45,594 nucleotides of DNA, taken from a virus. The translations under genes and the position numbers were made by a program. The DNA is taken from the IMG/VR virus record IMGVR_UViG_3300043395_003010, positions 1-45,594 of that record. The stretch is one strand, 5' to 3'. Of this stretch, positions 6,830-14,034 are shown in pieces. The notes below the pieces were generated by a model that saw only the letters and a list, made by a program, of their open reading frames with translations, was not told the DNA's origin and ran no database searches. The stretch's first letter is position 1, and every line of letters starts with the position of its first letter.

Positions 6830-8749
6830 ATGAGTAAGTCGTTGGACGGTTTGACAGAGGCAGAGCTGCGCCGCCTCTATGTGGACGAGGGGTTGACCGA
6901 GACGGAGATCGCAGATCGGTTCGGCACCTATCAGGTGAAGATCAACAGGCTTCGCCAAAAGTACGGGATCGCATCGATCAGCAAGTCAGACCGTCTGGAC
7001 TTACCCCTCTCCCTTGCCCCACGACTGCATTCGATCCTCATGGGGTCAATGTTGGGGGACGGGGGGCTTCGCCGCACGGGCTCGGAAACCGCGAGCTATC
7101 ACGAGCACCATTCCGAGAAGCAGCGGCCTTATCTGGACTGGAAGGTTGCGGAGTGGGGTACCTTCTTCTTGAGCACCATCCCGGCGGATAAGAAGGGGCA
7201 CCGGGGGTTTCGCATGATGACCCACGGGTGCCGGGTGCTCTTCCCCTTTTGGCAGACGTTTTACCCGAGTGGGAAGGGAGAGAAGGTCTTTTTAGGACTC
7301 GACCCGGACGCCGTCGATGACCTTGCCCTTGCTGTTTGGTTCATGGACGACGGGTCCAGGACGGAGAGCTACGTTCGTTTCTCTGTGAGTCCTGTTGAGG
7401 CCAACCAGCGGGTGCTCTTGCGAGTCCTCAAGCGACATAAGCTGGACGCCCAGGTATACGGCGACCGTGACGATGTTTCGATCCACGTACAGGGGCGAAC
7501 CAGCCTCACTCGATTCATTGACAAGGTGGCCCCCCATCTTGTCCCGTCGATGGCCTACAAGCTAGACCTTCCGACAGCTAGGAAGGCTGGGCCTGCGCCT
7601 CGTCACGTCCTTACGGTCGAAGCGATGCAGCCTCTCAGGGATCGGGGCCTTTCCGCGGAACAGATCGGACAGGTCTTCGGGGTATCCCGACAAAGTGTCC
7701 TTCGTGCGCTCGATCGGGCTGGGATCGCGAAGCCTTCTCCCGGACGCCCAAAGGCGTCCGAACGAACCGAGTTCACCGTCGAAGAAGCGACAGAAGCTAC
7801 CCTCAAACTCACCCCTGGGAGCACCCTTGTGGATGAAGTCCTCGCCATCTTGGTGAAGACGGCCATCCCTATTCAGGCACCTTCCGAGGTTGAAGTCGAA
7901 GCGGACATTGATCGTCTTCGGTCTGCACCCACGGAGGTACTTGGGTCCACGATTGCTCATACGAGCACGGCTGGCGCCTTGACCTGTGCTCGTTTCTTTC
8001 CCCATCGCTGGGATGCGCGATACCGGGACAACCTGTCCCCCAGGATGGGGTGGTACGACCGTGAGGTTCTTCGCAAGGCTATCTGCTTCCAGTTGCGCGT
8101 GGGCGATCCGGTTACTCCCGTTCGAGTGTTTCGCGCTGTTCAAGTCGTGGTGCGCGCCCCCACCAACTTTCGGCCTGCCTTCGCCAAGGCGCTCATTGAA
8201 CACTTCTGCCCGAAGGGAGGCGTTGTCCTAGATCCATGTGCTGGGTACGGGGGTCGCGCTGCGGGGGCTATGGCGTCCGATCGCAAGTACATAGGTGTCG
8301 ACCCACACCCGGACGCAAGTAGAGCCTTCACAGCGCTCGCCACCGCCTTCAAGTCCGGCCTTGTATTCCACAATGCCCCGTTCGAGGAGGTGGACCTAGG
8401 GGACCTTCAAGCGGATCTCGTCTTCACGAGCCCTCCGTACTTCTCCGTCGAGCGCTACTCCAATGAGCCCACGCAGAGCTGGGTTAGGTACAAGACGTGG
8501 GATTCATGGATTCAAGGCTTCCTCACCCCCTTCGTCCAGAAGTCGTTTGCCTATTTGCGCACGGGCGGCGTGTTTTGCGTGAACACAAAGGACGTACGGG
8601 TACGGAACAAGGTTATGCCCATCGGGGGGGAAGTCGTGCGGCTCGCATTGAAGGCAGGCTTCACGCATGAAGCCACGATGACGCTGCCCCTTGGTCGCAT
8701 CGGAAAGGTCGTGCAGTCCGAGCCCATCTTCGTCTTTCGGAAGGTGTAA
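6830..8749 (+). CDS. LAGLIDADG homing endonuclease fused to DNA methyltransferase
   Basis: 639 residues from ATG 6830; an upstream non-ATG extension to 6746 runs into the terminator and is rejected. Residues 1-45 form a helix-turn-helix (GLTETEIADRFGTYQVKINR). Residues about 65-245 are a LAGLIDADG endonuclease with LHSILMGSMLGDGG and LALAVWFMDDGS. A second helix-turn-helix follows (GLSAEQIGQVFGVSRQSVLR). The C-terminal half is an amino-methyltransferase: SAM-binding DPCAGYGGRAAG near residue 468 and catalytic SPPY near residue 534, the motif order of N6-adenine or N4-cytosine enzymes. No intein splice motifs flank the endonuclease. It could be a homing gene carrying a modification domain, or a methyltransferase invaded by an endonuclease. 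The domain calls are firm and the biology is unknown. Confidence 0.85.
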   Translation: MSKSLDGLTEAELRRLYVDEGLTETEIADRFGTYQVKINRLRQKYGIASISKSDRLDLPLSLAPRLHSILMGSMLGDGGLRRTGSETASYHEHHSEKQRPYLDWKVAEWGTFFLSTIPADKKGHRGFRMMTHGCRVLFPFWQTFYPSGKGEKVFLGLDPDAVDDLALAVWFMDDGSRTESYVRFSVSPVEANQRVLLRVLKRHKLDAQVYGDRDDVSIHVQGRTSLTRFIDKVAPHLVPSMAYKLDLPTARKAGPAPRHVLTVEAMQPLRDRGLSAEQIGQVFGVSRQSVLRALDRAGIAKPSPGRPKASERTEFTVEEATEATLKLTPGSTLVDEVLAILVKTAIPIQAPSEVEVEADIDRLRSAPTEVLGSTIAHTSTAGALTCARFFPHRWDARYRDNLSPRMGWYDREVLRKAICFQLRVGDPVTPVRVFRAVQVVVRAPTNFRPAFAKALIEHFCPKGGVVLDPCAGYGGRAAGAMASDRKYIGVDPHPDASRAFTALATAFKSGLVFHNAPFEEVDLGDLQADLVFTSPPYFSVERYSNEPTQSWVRYKTWDSWIQGFLTPFVQKSFAYLRTGGVFCVNTKDVRVRNKVMPIGGEVVRLALKAGFTHEATMTLPLGRIGKVVQSEPIFVFRKV

Positions 8750-8758
8750 TACATACCT

Positions 8759-8944
8759 ATGCCAGCACCGCTCTATGAGATCCTCACCCGTGAGATTCAA
8801 ACCAAACGCAAGCTCGCCGCGGTCACCCTTCGTGAGCTTGAGCCCATGAGCCACAATGTCCTACGGGCCTCTGCGGTGCTCCCCAAGGGATCGCTGCTAC
8901 GTGAGGCCACAGGCGCCACGTGGAAGGTCCGTGAAGTCGTCTAG
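8759..8944 (+). CDS. Small unknown protein
   Basis: A 61-residue frame starting at ATG 8759, ten bases after the methyltransferase stop. The composition (REIQTKRKLAAVTLRELEPMSHNVL, then KGSLLREATGATWKVREVV) is plausible for a real soluble protein, with a helical first half and a short strand-like end. No ribosome-binding site is obvious, so it would depend on translation of the gene upstream. No family recognised. The roughly 90 bases after it (8945-9033) hold no recognisable feature. Confidence 0.5.
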   Translation: MPAPLYEILTREIQTKRKLAAVTLRELEPMSHNVLRASAVLPKGSLLREATGATWKVREVV

Positions 8945-9033
8945 AAGACGTTGCTCTTGGAAGGTGCTCCGGGCCGCTTGCCACGTGGGGAGTACCTCGA
9001 AGGAGTGACCCTTTGATAGTTTCTTATGGTTAG

Positions 9034-9210
9034 ATGCGTGTTTACATCTCGCCCTGGCGCCTTGCGGGCTATACAGTTGCGGCCGTCCCGCTTTTATGGT
9101 TCATTAACAGCCGCCTCACGAAGGGCGAGTGGCACTCTTCTTCGCTCCTCATGTTCGTCTTCTGCGTTGTCGGCTTCGAGCTAGGCGTACGCGCAGGACA
9201 GGACACGTAA
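9034..9210 (+). CDS. Small two-helix membrane protein
   Basis: A 58-residue frame at ATG 9034. Two hydrophobic segments are visible, residues about 10-25 (LAGYTVAAVPLLWFI) and 38-54 (SLLMFVFCVVGFELGV). They are separated by a short polar loop with NSRLTKGEWHS, and the tail is short and polar. Size and topology resemble small class II holin-like or other phage inner-membrane proteins, but the endolysin gene is far away (42 kb), so a holin role is speculative. A bidirectional terminator follows directly, which supports the frame being a genuine gene that converges on the - strand gene beyond it. No clear ribosome-binding site is seen. Confidence 0.55.
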   Translation: MRVYISPWRLAGYTVAAVPLLWFINSRLTKGEWHSSSLLMFVFCVVGFELGVRAGQDT

Positions 9211-9212
9211 TA

Positions 9213-9252
9213 GAAAAAGGCTTAGACCCGCGTTGAATCTAAGCCCTTTTCT
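9213..9252. terminator. Bidirectional terminator between convergent genes
   Basis: GGCTTAGA and TCTAAGCC form an 8-bp stem with A-rich and T-rich flanks (AGAAAAA before, CCTTTTCT after), so it can end transcripts from both strands. It lies between the small membrane protein (+) and the coiled-coil protein (-). Confidence 0.85.
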
Positions 9253-9264
9253 ATTAGAGAACGG

Positions 9265-9552
9265 TTACGAATTCGCGTCCGGGGTAGGTTCAGGAGCCGG
9301 GGTAGGTTCAGGAGCCGGGGTAGGTTCAGGAGCCGGGGTAGGTTCAGGAGCCGGGGGGATGGGAGCTGCGGGGTCGGTCCCTAGGCTCTTCAGACGTGCT
9401 GAGATAGCGGCTAGGCTCGCGAGGGTCTCGGGGGATGGTGCTGAACCGTCCGCGAGAGCTGCTTGGAGGTCTGCTGAAAGCTTGTCGAGGCGTGCGGCTA
9501 CTGCATTGGTCTCAGCGTCGAGTGCAGCAACGAGGTCTTCCAATTGGCCCAT
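9265..9552 (-). CDS. Coiled-coil protein with PEPTPA repeats
   Basis: Start chosen at the ATG at 9552 (reading MGQLEDLVAALD) because AGGAGA lies five bases upstream on the - strand. An in-frame ATG pair at 9651-9646 would add a charged N-terminus (RNRRIEAKVDRILILQEKS) and is a real alternative. The 95-residue protein has a heptad-like helix (LVAALDAETNAVAARLDKLSADLQAAL), a second helix, then a Pro-rich tail of repeated PEPTPA units ending DANS. Many phages encode small proteins of this shape, but their function is not known to me. A bidirectional terminator just beyond its stop supports the strand. Confidence 0.65.
   Translation of the reverse strand: MGQLEDLVAALDAETNAVAARLDKLSADLQAALADGSAPSPETLASLAAISARLKSLGTDPAAPIPPAPEPTPAPEPTPAPEPTPAPEPTPDANS
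9281..9352. repeat. Four 18-bp tandem repeats (PEPTPA units on - strand)
   Basis: Four exact copies of an 18-base unit lie inside the - strand coiled-coil gene and encode the hexapeptide repeat of its proline-rich tail. The unit length equals that of the repeats in the Gln-rich gene and in the gene at 28257. Confidence 0.95.
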
Positions 9553-9764
9553 GGACTTCTCCTGTAGTATGAGGATTCGATCAACTTTGGCCTCGATGCG
9601 CCGATTACGGCCAAAGCATCGATCGAAGAATTGGATGAGGGTGCGCATCATGAATAACCTATCCCCGCAACAGAATCCGTGAATACAGGCTGGGCTGCAA
9701 TGTTTTTGATTGGACGCCTTCACATAGGTAGGTTCCATGGTCTATGGTGTATGTACCGTCGTGA

Positions 9765-10304
9765 AAGGCAGTCTTCGCGGACGAAGTCGCCAAACTCTAC
9801 ACTCAAAGTGTTCTCACATTCGTGCAACGAGAACGTGACCCACACACGGTGTACCTTCTGAAGGGTGCGGTCTTTACCGCCTTGGACGTGGCGGTTTTCG
9901 ACACCGTTTGGGCAGTCCTCCTAGGTCAGGATCCCTGCCACGGAGCGGACCAAACCCTCAGTCAAACCTGGGACCATCCTCCCCTGTCCTTCATGAATAT
10001 CCACAAGGAGCTGAAGATGGGTGTGAGACGTTCACGGACGCTATCCTCAAGTACCCGTGTACGGGTGAAAAACCTCTCGTCTTCGTCTTATGGGAGCGCT
10101 ATGCTCGGGAGAAGAAGGCGTTGATTGACAAGAATCGCCACGCGATTGTCGAGTCCGCCTACCCCTACCTCTTTCTTATGTCTGCGAACCAGGGCGAGTA
10201 AGCCCTTCTCGAAAGTCAACGAAGCGCTCAAGCGGTTTGAACATGAGCCTATCAACTGGCACCTAGCCCCTATGGAAAAGGCATGGTTAGACAGACCCAT
10301 GTAG
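9765..10304 (+). pseudogene. ung: Decayed uracil-DNA glycosylase gene
   Basis: Fragments of family 1 uracil-DNA glycosylase appear in order but in shifting frames. From about 9765 one frame reads DEVAKLYTQSVLTFVQRERD, then VWAVLLGQDPCHG (family motif GQDPYHG, Tyr replaced by Cys), then PPLSFMNIHKELK. A second frame from about 10021 reads CETFTDAIL then PLVFVLWERYAREKKALIDK, matching WETFTDAI...VVFLLWG.YAQKKG, then YPYL where the catalytic HPSP should be. After a stop at 10199 the first frame resumes with KPFSKVNEALKRFEHEPINW, the family's C-terminus. The LLLN region and several codons are deleted. The catalytic His is gone, so no active enzyme can be made. Confidence 0.85.
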
Positions 10305-10591
10305 CCCGTCTCATACAGAAAGAGACCGGGCGGCAGTTCACGTGGTGTAATCAGATATGTACTGACTTTAAGGACTTTGCCTTCATCCTTGCTCGCCTGC
10401 TCAACGTAACCCCGATCGACATTGTCATCGCCCTGGCGAAACAGATCATCGCCCAGGAGGCCCGGGAAGACGGGCCAGATCTCGATGGGGACAATTCCCC
10501 AACCCCAACCCGCCCCGTGAAGAGACGCGTGGTTCCTCTTCAGGCTCGGAAGCACACAGAGGAAGGGGCTCCGCGCCGTATGGCCGTGTGA
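10283..10591 (+). CDS. Unknown protein, possibly real
   Basis: A 102-residue frame from ATG 10283, overlapping the end of the glycosylase remnant in another frame. The middle (FKDFAFILARLLNVTPIDIVIALAKQIIAQEA) is helical and hydrophobic in a protein-like way. The C-terminus is basic and Pro-rich. The ribosome-binding site is poor (AAAAGG too close to the ATG) and no family is recognised. The long opposite-strand frame across this region is considered spurious because it also reads through the glycosylase remnant and the structured repeat. Confidence 0.45.
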   Translation: MVRQTHVARLIQKETGRQFTWCNQICTDFKDFAFILARLLNVTPIDIVIALAKQIIAQEAREDGPDLDGDNSPTPTRPVKRRVVPLQARKHTEEGAPRRMAV

Positions 10592-10797
10592 GTCTTTGCC
10601 CAAGAAGCCTTGATACCTTCGGGGATCTAGGGAGGGCAACGGAAGAAGCTGCGTCTTGAAGACACCGTAAAAAACGGTCGGTACCGCCCGGCTGGGGCGG
10701 GGCATCATGACTTCTGAGGGGAGTTTCCTCCCCGTTGATGAAGTTGGGCCAAAGCTAACGAAGACCTCTATCTAAGAGGTCTTTTATGGGTAAAGCC
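10592..10797 (-). ncRNA. Structured inverted-repeat element, copy C
   Basis: The element is bounded by GTCTTTGCCCAAGAAGCC (10592-10609) and the inverted GTCTTTTATGGGTAAAGCC (10779-10797). Read on the - strand, its interior matches copy B at 40.2 kb over about 100 bases, including AACTTCATCAACG, CAGAAGTC and CCCCGCCCCAGCCG followed by GACCGTTTTTTAC. Inside, GGGGAG/CTCCCC with a TTTC loop (10718-10733) is enclosed by ACTTC/GAAGT. In copy B the inner stem has a different, still complementary, sequence. A 9-bp hairpin followed by TTTT (10761-10785, + strand) may also terminate + transcripts. The transcribed strand is uncertain. Confidence 0.65.
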
Positions 10798-10824
10798 TCC
10801 GTATGATTCCAAGGGTTGTGGCAC

Positions 10825-10843
10825 GCCCTCGGTGTAAGAGGGC
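10825..10843 (+). promoter_or_regulatory. Leader hairpin with GGTGTAA loop (H1)
   Basis: GCCCTC and GAGGGC form a perfect 6-bp stem around the loop GGTGTAA, ending three bases before an ATG at 10847. The same loop, on unrelated stems, appears at 17470 and 28974, each before a start codon. Likely a binding site for a protein or an mRNA structure; function unknown. Confidence 0.55.
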
Positions 10844-10846
10844 CTC

Positions 10847-10912
10847 ATGAGCAACTACGGAAAAAACTACCGTAACGAGGTGCAACGAGGTCTGGCTGCG
10901 AAACCAGAATAA
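10847..10912 (+). CDS. Possible 21-residue micropeptide
   Basis: ATG 10847 lies three bases after the GGTGTAA hairpin and opens a 21-codon frame (MSNYGKNYRNEVQ then RGLAAKPE) ending at TAA 10910-10912. The composition is protein-like and the position relative to the hairpin matches that of other genes. A GAGGTCTGG...CCAGAATAACCTC stem-loop overlaps its 3' end. It may be a real micropeptide, a leader peptide for the gene at 10975, or chance. The remaining bases up to 10974 hold only the ribosome-binding site TAGGAG. Confidence 0.35.
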   Translation: MSNYGKNYRNEVQRGLAAKPE

Positions 10913-10974
10913 CCTCTCGGTATCCCTGTCCCGTTGGTAGTTCGTCGTTACCAGGGTGGTGTAGGAGTACCCTT

Positions 10975-11904
10975 ATGATCCATCTGCATATGGAACCTTC
11001 GCAACTGCCAAGTACGTGGGATGATTTCTGCTCGTGCACTCCACCGTTCTCCGTCGCGCTTGACGGGTACGTTGGAGAAGGACCTCAATTCGACCCTGAT
11101 GGCCCCCGCGTGAACTTCAATCACCATGAAGGTTGCTCTAGACTCGCGACCCGGGCCACGTGCGGTCAGGTTCTCATGGCGATCCGCCAGGGGATGTTCA
11201 AGTGCTTTCGCAACGAAGAAGGGATCCGGGCGGAGGTTTACGCGAACGACTGTGACGAGGATGTCTGCACGTCTTGGTTCCTACTCAAGAATGAACACAT
11301 GGTCGAGAGCGCCATGAACCCATCGCTCAATCGGCTCGTGGCTCTCGAAGACGCGCTGGATTGCACGGCAGGAGCCTACCCTCTCCCGAAGGACTTGCCT
11401 GCACTCAGGGAGCTGGCATGGGTGTTCGAGCCGTACCGGAGGATGCGCCTCAACGGGGGTCTTGAGCGTCGAAACAAGTCGGAGTTCGAGGGTGTGGTCA
11501 CGGATGTGGAGAACCGCATCATGCGGCACGTGACCGGGCATGGGCAGGAGGTCCCTCTGGACACGCGCTACGAGCGTATCGGGGGCGGCTCGGGCTGGGT
11601 GATAGTCAAGGAACTTGGCGCCCAGGCGAGGACGGGTATGTTCGCGGATGGGATTCATGCCTTCGTCTCCGTCCGAGAGCGGCCGGACAAACGGTGGACC
11701 TATACCATCGGGCGGCTCTCTCCCTTCATTCCGTTCGACACACTCATGCTAGCGGATGTGCTAAACGGTGTAGAGAAGACCAGAGCTGATCGTTGGGGCG
11801 GCGCGGATAACATCATTGGGAGCCCACGTATCGCGGGGAGCGGTTTGAGCCCCAATGAGCTGACAAAAGTTATCGAAGAGGCGCTCAAGGAGAAGGCTGC
11901 CTGA
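10975..11904 (+). CDS. DHH-phosphoesterase-like protein (probable)
   Basis: 309 residues with TAGGAG eight bases before ATG 10975. The N-terminal part has acidic and histidine clusters typical of metal phosphoesterases of the DHH type: VALDGYVGEG, then VNFNHHEGCSRLATRATCGQ, then VYANDCDEDVCTSWFLL. Near the C-terminus, RWGGADNIIGSPRIAGSGL resembles the glycine-rich substrate-binding loop of DHHA1-like domains. If correct it would hydrolyse phosphodiester bonds in short oligonucleotides or a signalling nucleotide. The assignment is by motif resemblance and the canonical DHH triplet is not present. A convergent gene lies beyond it. Confidence 0.6.
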   Translation: MIHLHMEPSQLPSTWDDFCSCTPPFSVALDGYVGEGPQFDPDGPRVNFNHHEGCSRLATRATCGQVLMAIRQGMFKCFRNEEGIRAEVYANDCDEDVCTSWFLLKNEHMVESAMNPSLNRLVALEDALDCTAGAYPLPKDLPALRELAWVFEPYRRMRLNGGLERRNKSEFEGVVTDVENRIMRHVTGHGQEVPLDTRYERIGGGSGWVIVKELGAQARTGMFADGIHAFVSVRERPDKRWTYTIGRLSPFIPFDTLMLADVLNGVEKTRADRWGGADNIIGSPRIAGSGLSPNELTKVIEEALKEKAA

Positions 11905-12067
11905 TCGTCGAGAAGACCCCTATCGATACGCCTCGCACGACCATGGCCTGAGGGAGGTAGCCGAGCCTCCTTTCGTCCAGGCGCTTCAAGCGTTGGCAGG
12001 GTCGGCCCGGGAAGGTCATAGTTTCACGTGGCGGACGGGTACCTCAAGGAATACCCCCAAGCCCGGA
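11905..12067. other. Gap between convergent genes, weak terminator
   Basis: The only structure I see in this 163-base gap is GGAGG...CCTCC (11953-11970) followed by TTTC, a weak + strand terminator candidate. No coding frame of note. Confidence 0.4.
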
Positions 12068-13321
12068 CTAAATGATCTCTTTCAACATCTGGATTTGGTC
12101 GTCCGGTAGCTTGTCGAGACAATAGGCGGCGATCATCTCTGCGAAGTTCTCCCCGTGGCTTGTCTTTGCGTAGTTCGACACGAAGGTTGAGGGATGCTTC
12201 TTCGTGTCGAGTCCCTTCGCAGCGATCCAGCTCGTGAGTGGCATCCGCGCCTTGACCCCAAACGTGCCACCAGAGTCCGGCTTCCGGACGAGGTGGACGG
12301 TATCGTAGACTACTTGATCTACCGTGTATTCCTTCCCCTTCAAGACAAGGGTCTCTCCAGGTTGAGGGCGTAGTGCGGGGTCCTGGATCATCTCCCTTTC
12401 ACGATCACGATCCTTCATCCCGAGTTTGAGGTAGATCGTTCGGATGTCTCTGTCCTTCGATTTCAGGAACTTGTAGTGGAGACGGTGGCCGAGTTCGTGA
12501 ACGACGGTTTCGACCGCGGCATTTTTCTTCCCCTTTAGGTTAGCCCGGACGAACATCTCGTCTTTCTCGATAAGGTAAAAGGCGAGAACATTGGCCCTTG
12601 ATAGGGTGTTGGAGATGAGAACCTCTCCGTAGCACACTTTGTCGAGGCCCTTTGCCTGGAGAAGACGCGCTGCGGTCTCGATGACCTGCGACGCTTCAGC
12701 CATGACAGCATCATCGAATCCACCCGTGTTCACGACCTGAAAGGGGCCTGCCTGAATGACCTTCGAGCCTTTGTCATTTCCGGCTGTACCCGTGCCCCGT
12801 GGGACTCCTACCTTGAGGGCCTCCTTGGCTATGGCTAGATGGCTTCGATAGGCGGCTAGGGCCTTCTCGTAGACACTGATAGCGTTCTCTTTCTTTGGCT
12901 TTTGGGCCATGCTCTTGGAGAAGAACTTGGCGCATGTCTCGACCTTCTTGCGTAGTGTGGGAGGAAGATCGAGCTGTTGAAGGATCGAGAGGAACAGCTC
13001 ATGCGCCCCTCCTCGGTAAAGCTCGGCGTAGCCGTAACTCGGGGTGAGCACGAAGTCATAGATGTGGGCGCGGTAGAACTTGAGAAGTTCTCTCTGATCC
13101 TCCGGCATGTCGGGGTCCTTAACGGCTTTCCATTCCCAATCCTTGCCCACGACTTCGATGGTCTTCTCGGCCTCACGCATCCGGGGGATTTCAGGCTCGT
13201 GCCGTGCGTACTTTTCGACGCCGGCCTCGAACTTGCGGAGGAGGTCCTGGGGATCCCCGATCGAGTCCCCTTGAATGGCCCAGGCGTATCGGCGGGCAAC
13301 ATTTTTCGCGATCAGATCCAT
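12068..13321 (-). CDS. Zinc metalloprotease (HExxH)
   Basis: 417 residues from the ATG at 13321. The sequence VETVVHELGHRLHYKFL near residue 272 is a zinc-protease active site (two His ligands and the catalytic Glu). GENFAEMIAAYCLDKL near the C-terminus supplies a plausible third ligand, Glu, as in gluzincin-like enzymes. A helical region of about 200 residues precedes the catalytic part. The N-terminus MDLIAKNVARRYAWA resembles that of the protein encoded at 14035-15156, with a V-A-R-hydrophobic core, and may be a virion-targeting or cleaved leader. Substrate unknown. It could be a capsid-packaged protease or modify host proteins. No strong ribosome-binding site is seen. Confidence 0.75.
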   Translation of the reverse strand: MDLIAKNVARRYAWAIQGDSIGDPQDLLRKFEAGVEKYARHEPEIPRMREAEKTIEVVGKDWEWKAVKDPDMPEDQRELLKFYRAHIYDFVLTPSYGYAELYRGGAHELFLSILQQLDLPPTLRKKVETCAKFFSKSMAQKPKKENAISVYEKALAAYRSHLAIAKEALKVGVPRGTGTAGNDKGSKVIQAGPFQVVNTGGFDDAVMAEASQVIETAARLLQAKGLDKVCYGEVLISNTLSRANVLAFYLIEKDEMFVRANLKGKKNAAVETVVHELGHRLHYKFLKSKDRDIRTIYLKLGMKDRDREREMIQDPALRPQPGETLVLKGKEYTVDQVVYDTVHLVRKPDSGGTFGVKARMPLTSWIAAKGLDTKKHPSTFVSNYAKTSHGENFAEMIAAYCLDKLPDDQIQMLKEII

Positions 13322-13377
13322 TACCCAGAGACCCCATCGAAAGTTTTCTCGTGGAGGCCAAGGGTATGCCTACGGTC

Positions 13378-13447
13378 GGCTTTGCCCAAAAAGTCTTTCC
13401 TTCACAGCCCCATGAAAGTCCCCTCAATGGACTTTCATGGGCAAAGC
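13378..13447. repeat. Inverted-repeat hairpin element, copy A
   Basis: GGCTTTGCCCAAAAAGTC (13378-13395) and inverted GGACTTTCATGGGCAAAGC (13429-13447) pair over GCTTTGCCCA/TGGGCAAAGC. A nested, partly competing hairpin, CCCATGAAAGTCC/GGACTTTCATGGG (13409-13441), has a perfect 13-bp stem, extended by CACAGC/GCTGTG. The left arm is identical over 19 bases to that of copy B at 40224. It lies between divergent genes, where it could act on both promoters. No T-run follows. Confidence 0.7.
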
Positions 13448-13463
13448 TGTGTAGTGTTAGCTT

Positions 13464-14030
13464 ATGACCTCGATACAATGCTTTTTACTTGAACCTACGG
13501 CTCGCCTTCAACGAAGCCTACGTCGATATTGTAGCGGTAAAGAGAGGCGCCTATGCCAGAAAACATCCAACTATCACAACGCAAGCACGCCCTTTGATGT
13601 GGTGTCCGTTGTGTTGGATGAAGACGGGACGTACCGTGGTGATGCCCCGGACTCGGAAAAGCCTGCGAGGGATGACTCAAGGTGGCCTCGCAAATGCGAC
13701 ATGTGTCCTTATCTATTTGAGGACGGCGATGAATGGCAAGTCTTCCAAGAACTTCTCTACGTGTGCAAGGTCACCGGTGAAGAGATGACCCTACGAAAGG
13801 CAAGAATTGGAGCTATGTGGGATGCCTCTTGGTACCTTGAAAAGGGACCTGACGGGTTGAGCTTGGTCGTGCGCCTTCCAGACGGCCACGACTGGCACGT
13901 AGACGGTCCTGCATCGAATGGTGGGGGCTGGACAAGAACTGGAGATGCCCCACGAATCACCGTGCGTCCCAGTATCCTGACTCCAAAGTACCACGGATGG
14001 TTAACAGACGGTCAACTTGTTGAGTGTTGA
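13464..14030 (+). CDS. Unknown phage protein (DUF6527-like pattern)
   Basis: 188 residues from ATG 13464. It contains LEPTARLQRSLRRY, NYHNAST, a cysteine pair CDMC, DEWQVFQELLYV, GAMWDASWYLEKGPDGLSLVVRLPDGHDWHVDGPASNGGG in two continuous blocks, and YHGWLTDGQLVEC at the end. This order matches phage proteins I recall from many environmental and actinobacterial phages, which are uncharacterised. Their conserved Trp, His and Asp positions hint at a compact fold, possibly metal-binding, but no reaction is known. The ATG choice is supported because the first residues also match that pattern. It converges with the next gene with a four-base gap. Confidence 0.65.
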   Translation: MTSIQCFLLEPTARLQRSLRRYCSGKERRLCQKTSNYHNASTPFDVVSVVLDEDGTYRGDAPDSEKPARDDSRWPRKCDMCPYLFEDGDEWQVFQELLYVCKVTGEEMTLRKARIGAMWDASWYLEKGPDGLSLVVRLPDGHDWHVDGPASNGGGWTRTGDAPRITVRPSILTPKYHGWLTDGQLVEC

Positions 14031-14034
14031 TTGA

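Noticed and set aside
10088-10708. 206-residue open frame on the - strand
   Set aside because: It crosses the glycosylase remnant and the structured element and has no ribosome-binding site or protein-like pattern; the same antisense reading appears over copy B because the DNA is repeated.
10592-10797. Group I or group II intron
   Set aside because: No intron core sequences, no flanking split gene and no splice-site pattern seen.
10860-10970. Possible tRNA (TCTGG...CCAGA arm)
   Set aside because: The loop has eight bases, there is no TTCRANNC T-arm and no acceptor stem; it looks like a simple hairpin.
13464-13620. Apparent frameshift in the gene at 13464, joining a frame from TTG 13489 (ARKHPTITTQARP)
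   Set aside because: The in-frame N-terminus LEPTARLQRSLRRY...NYHNAST itself fits the protein pattern, so no frameshift is needed.
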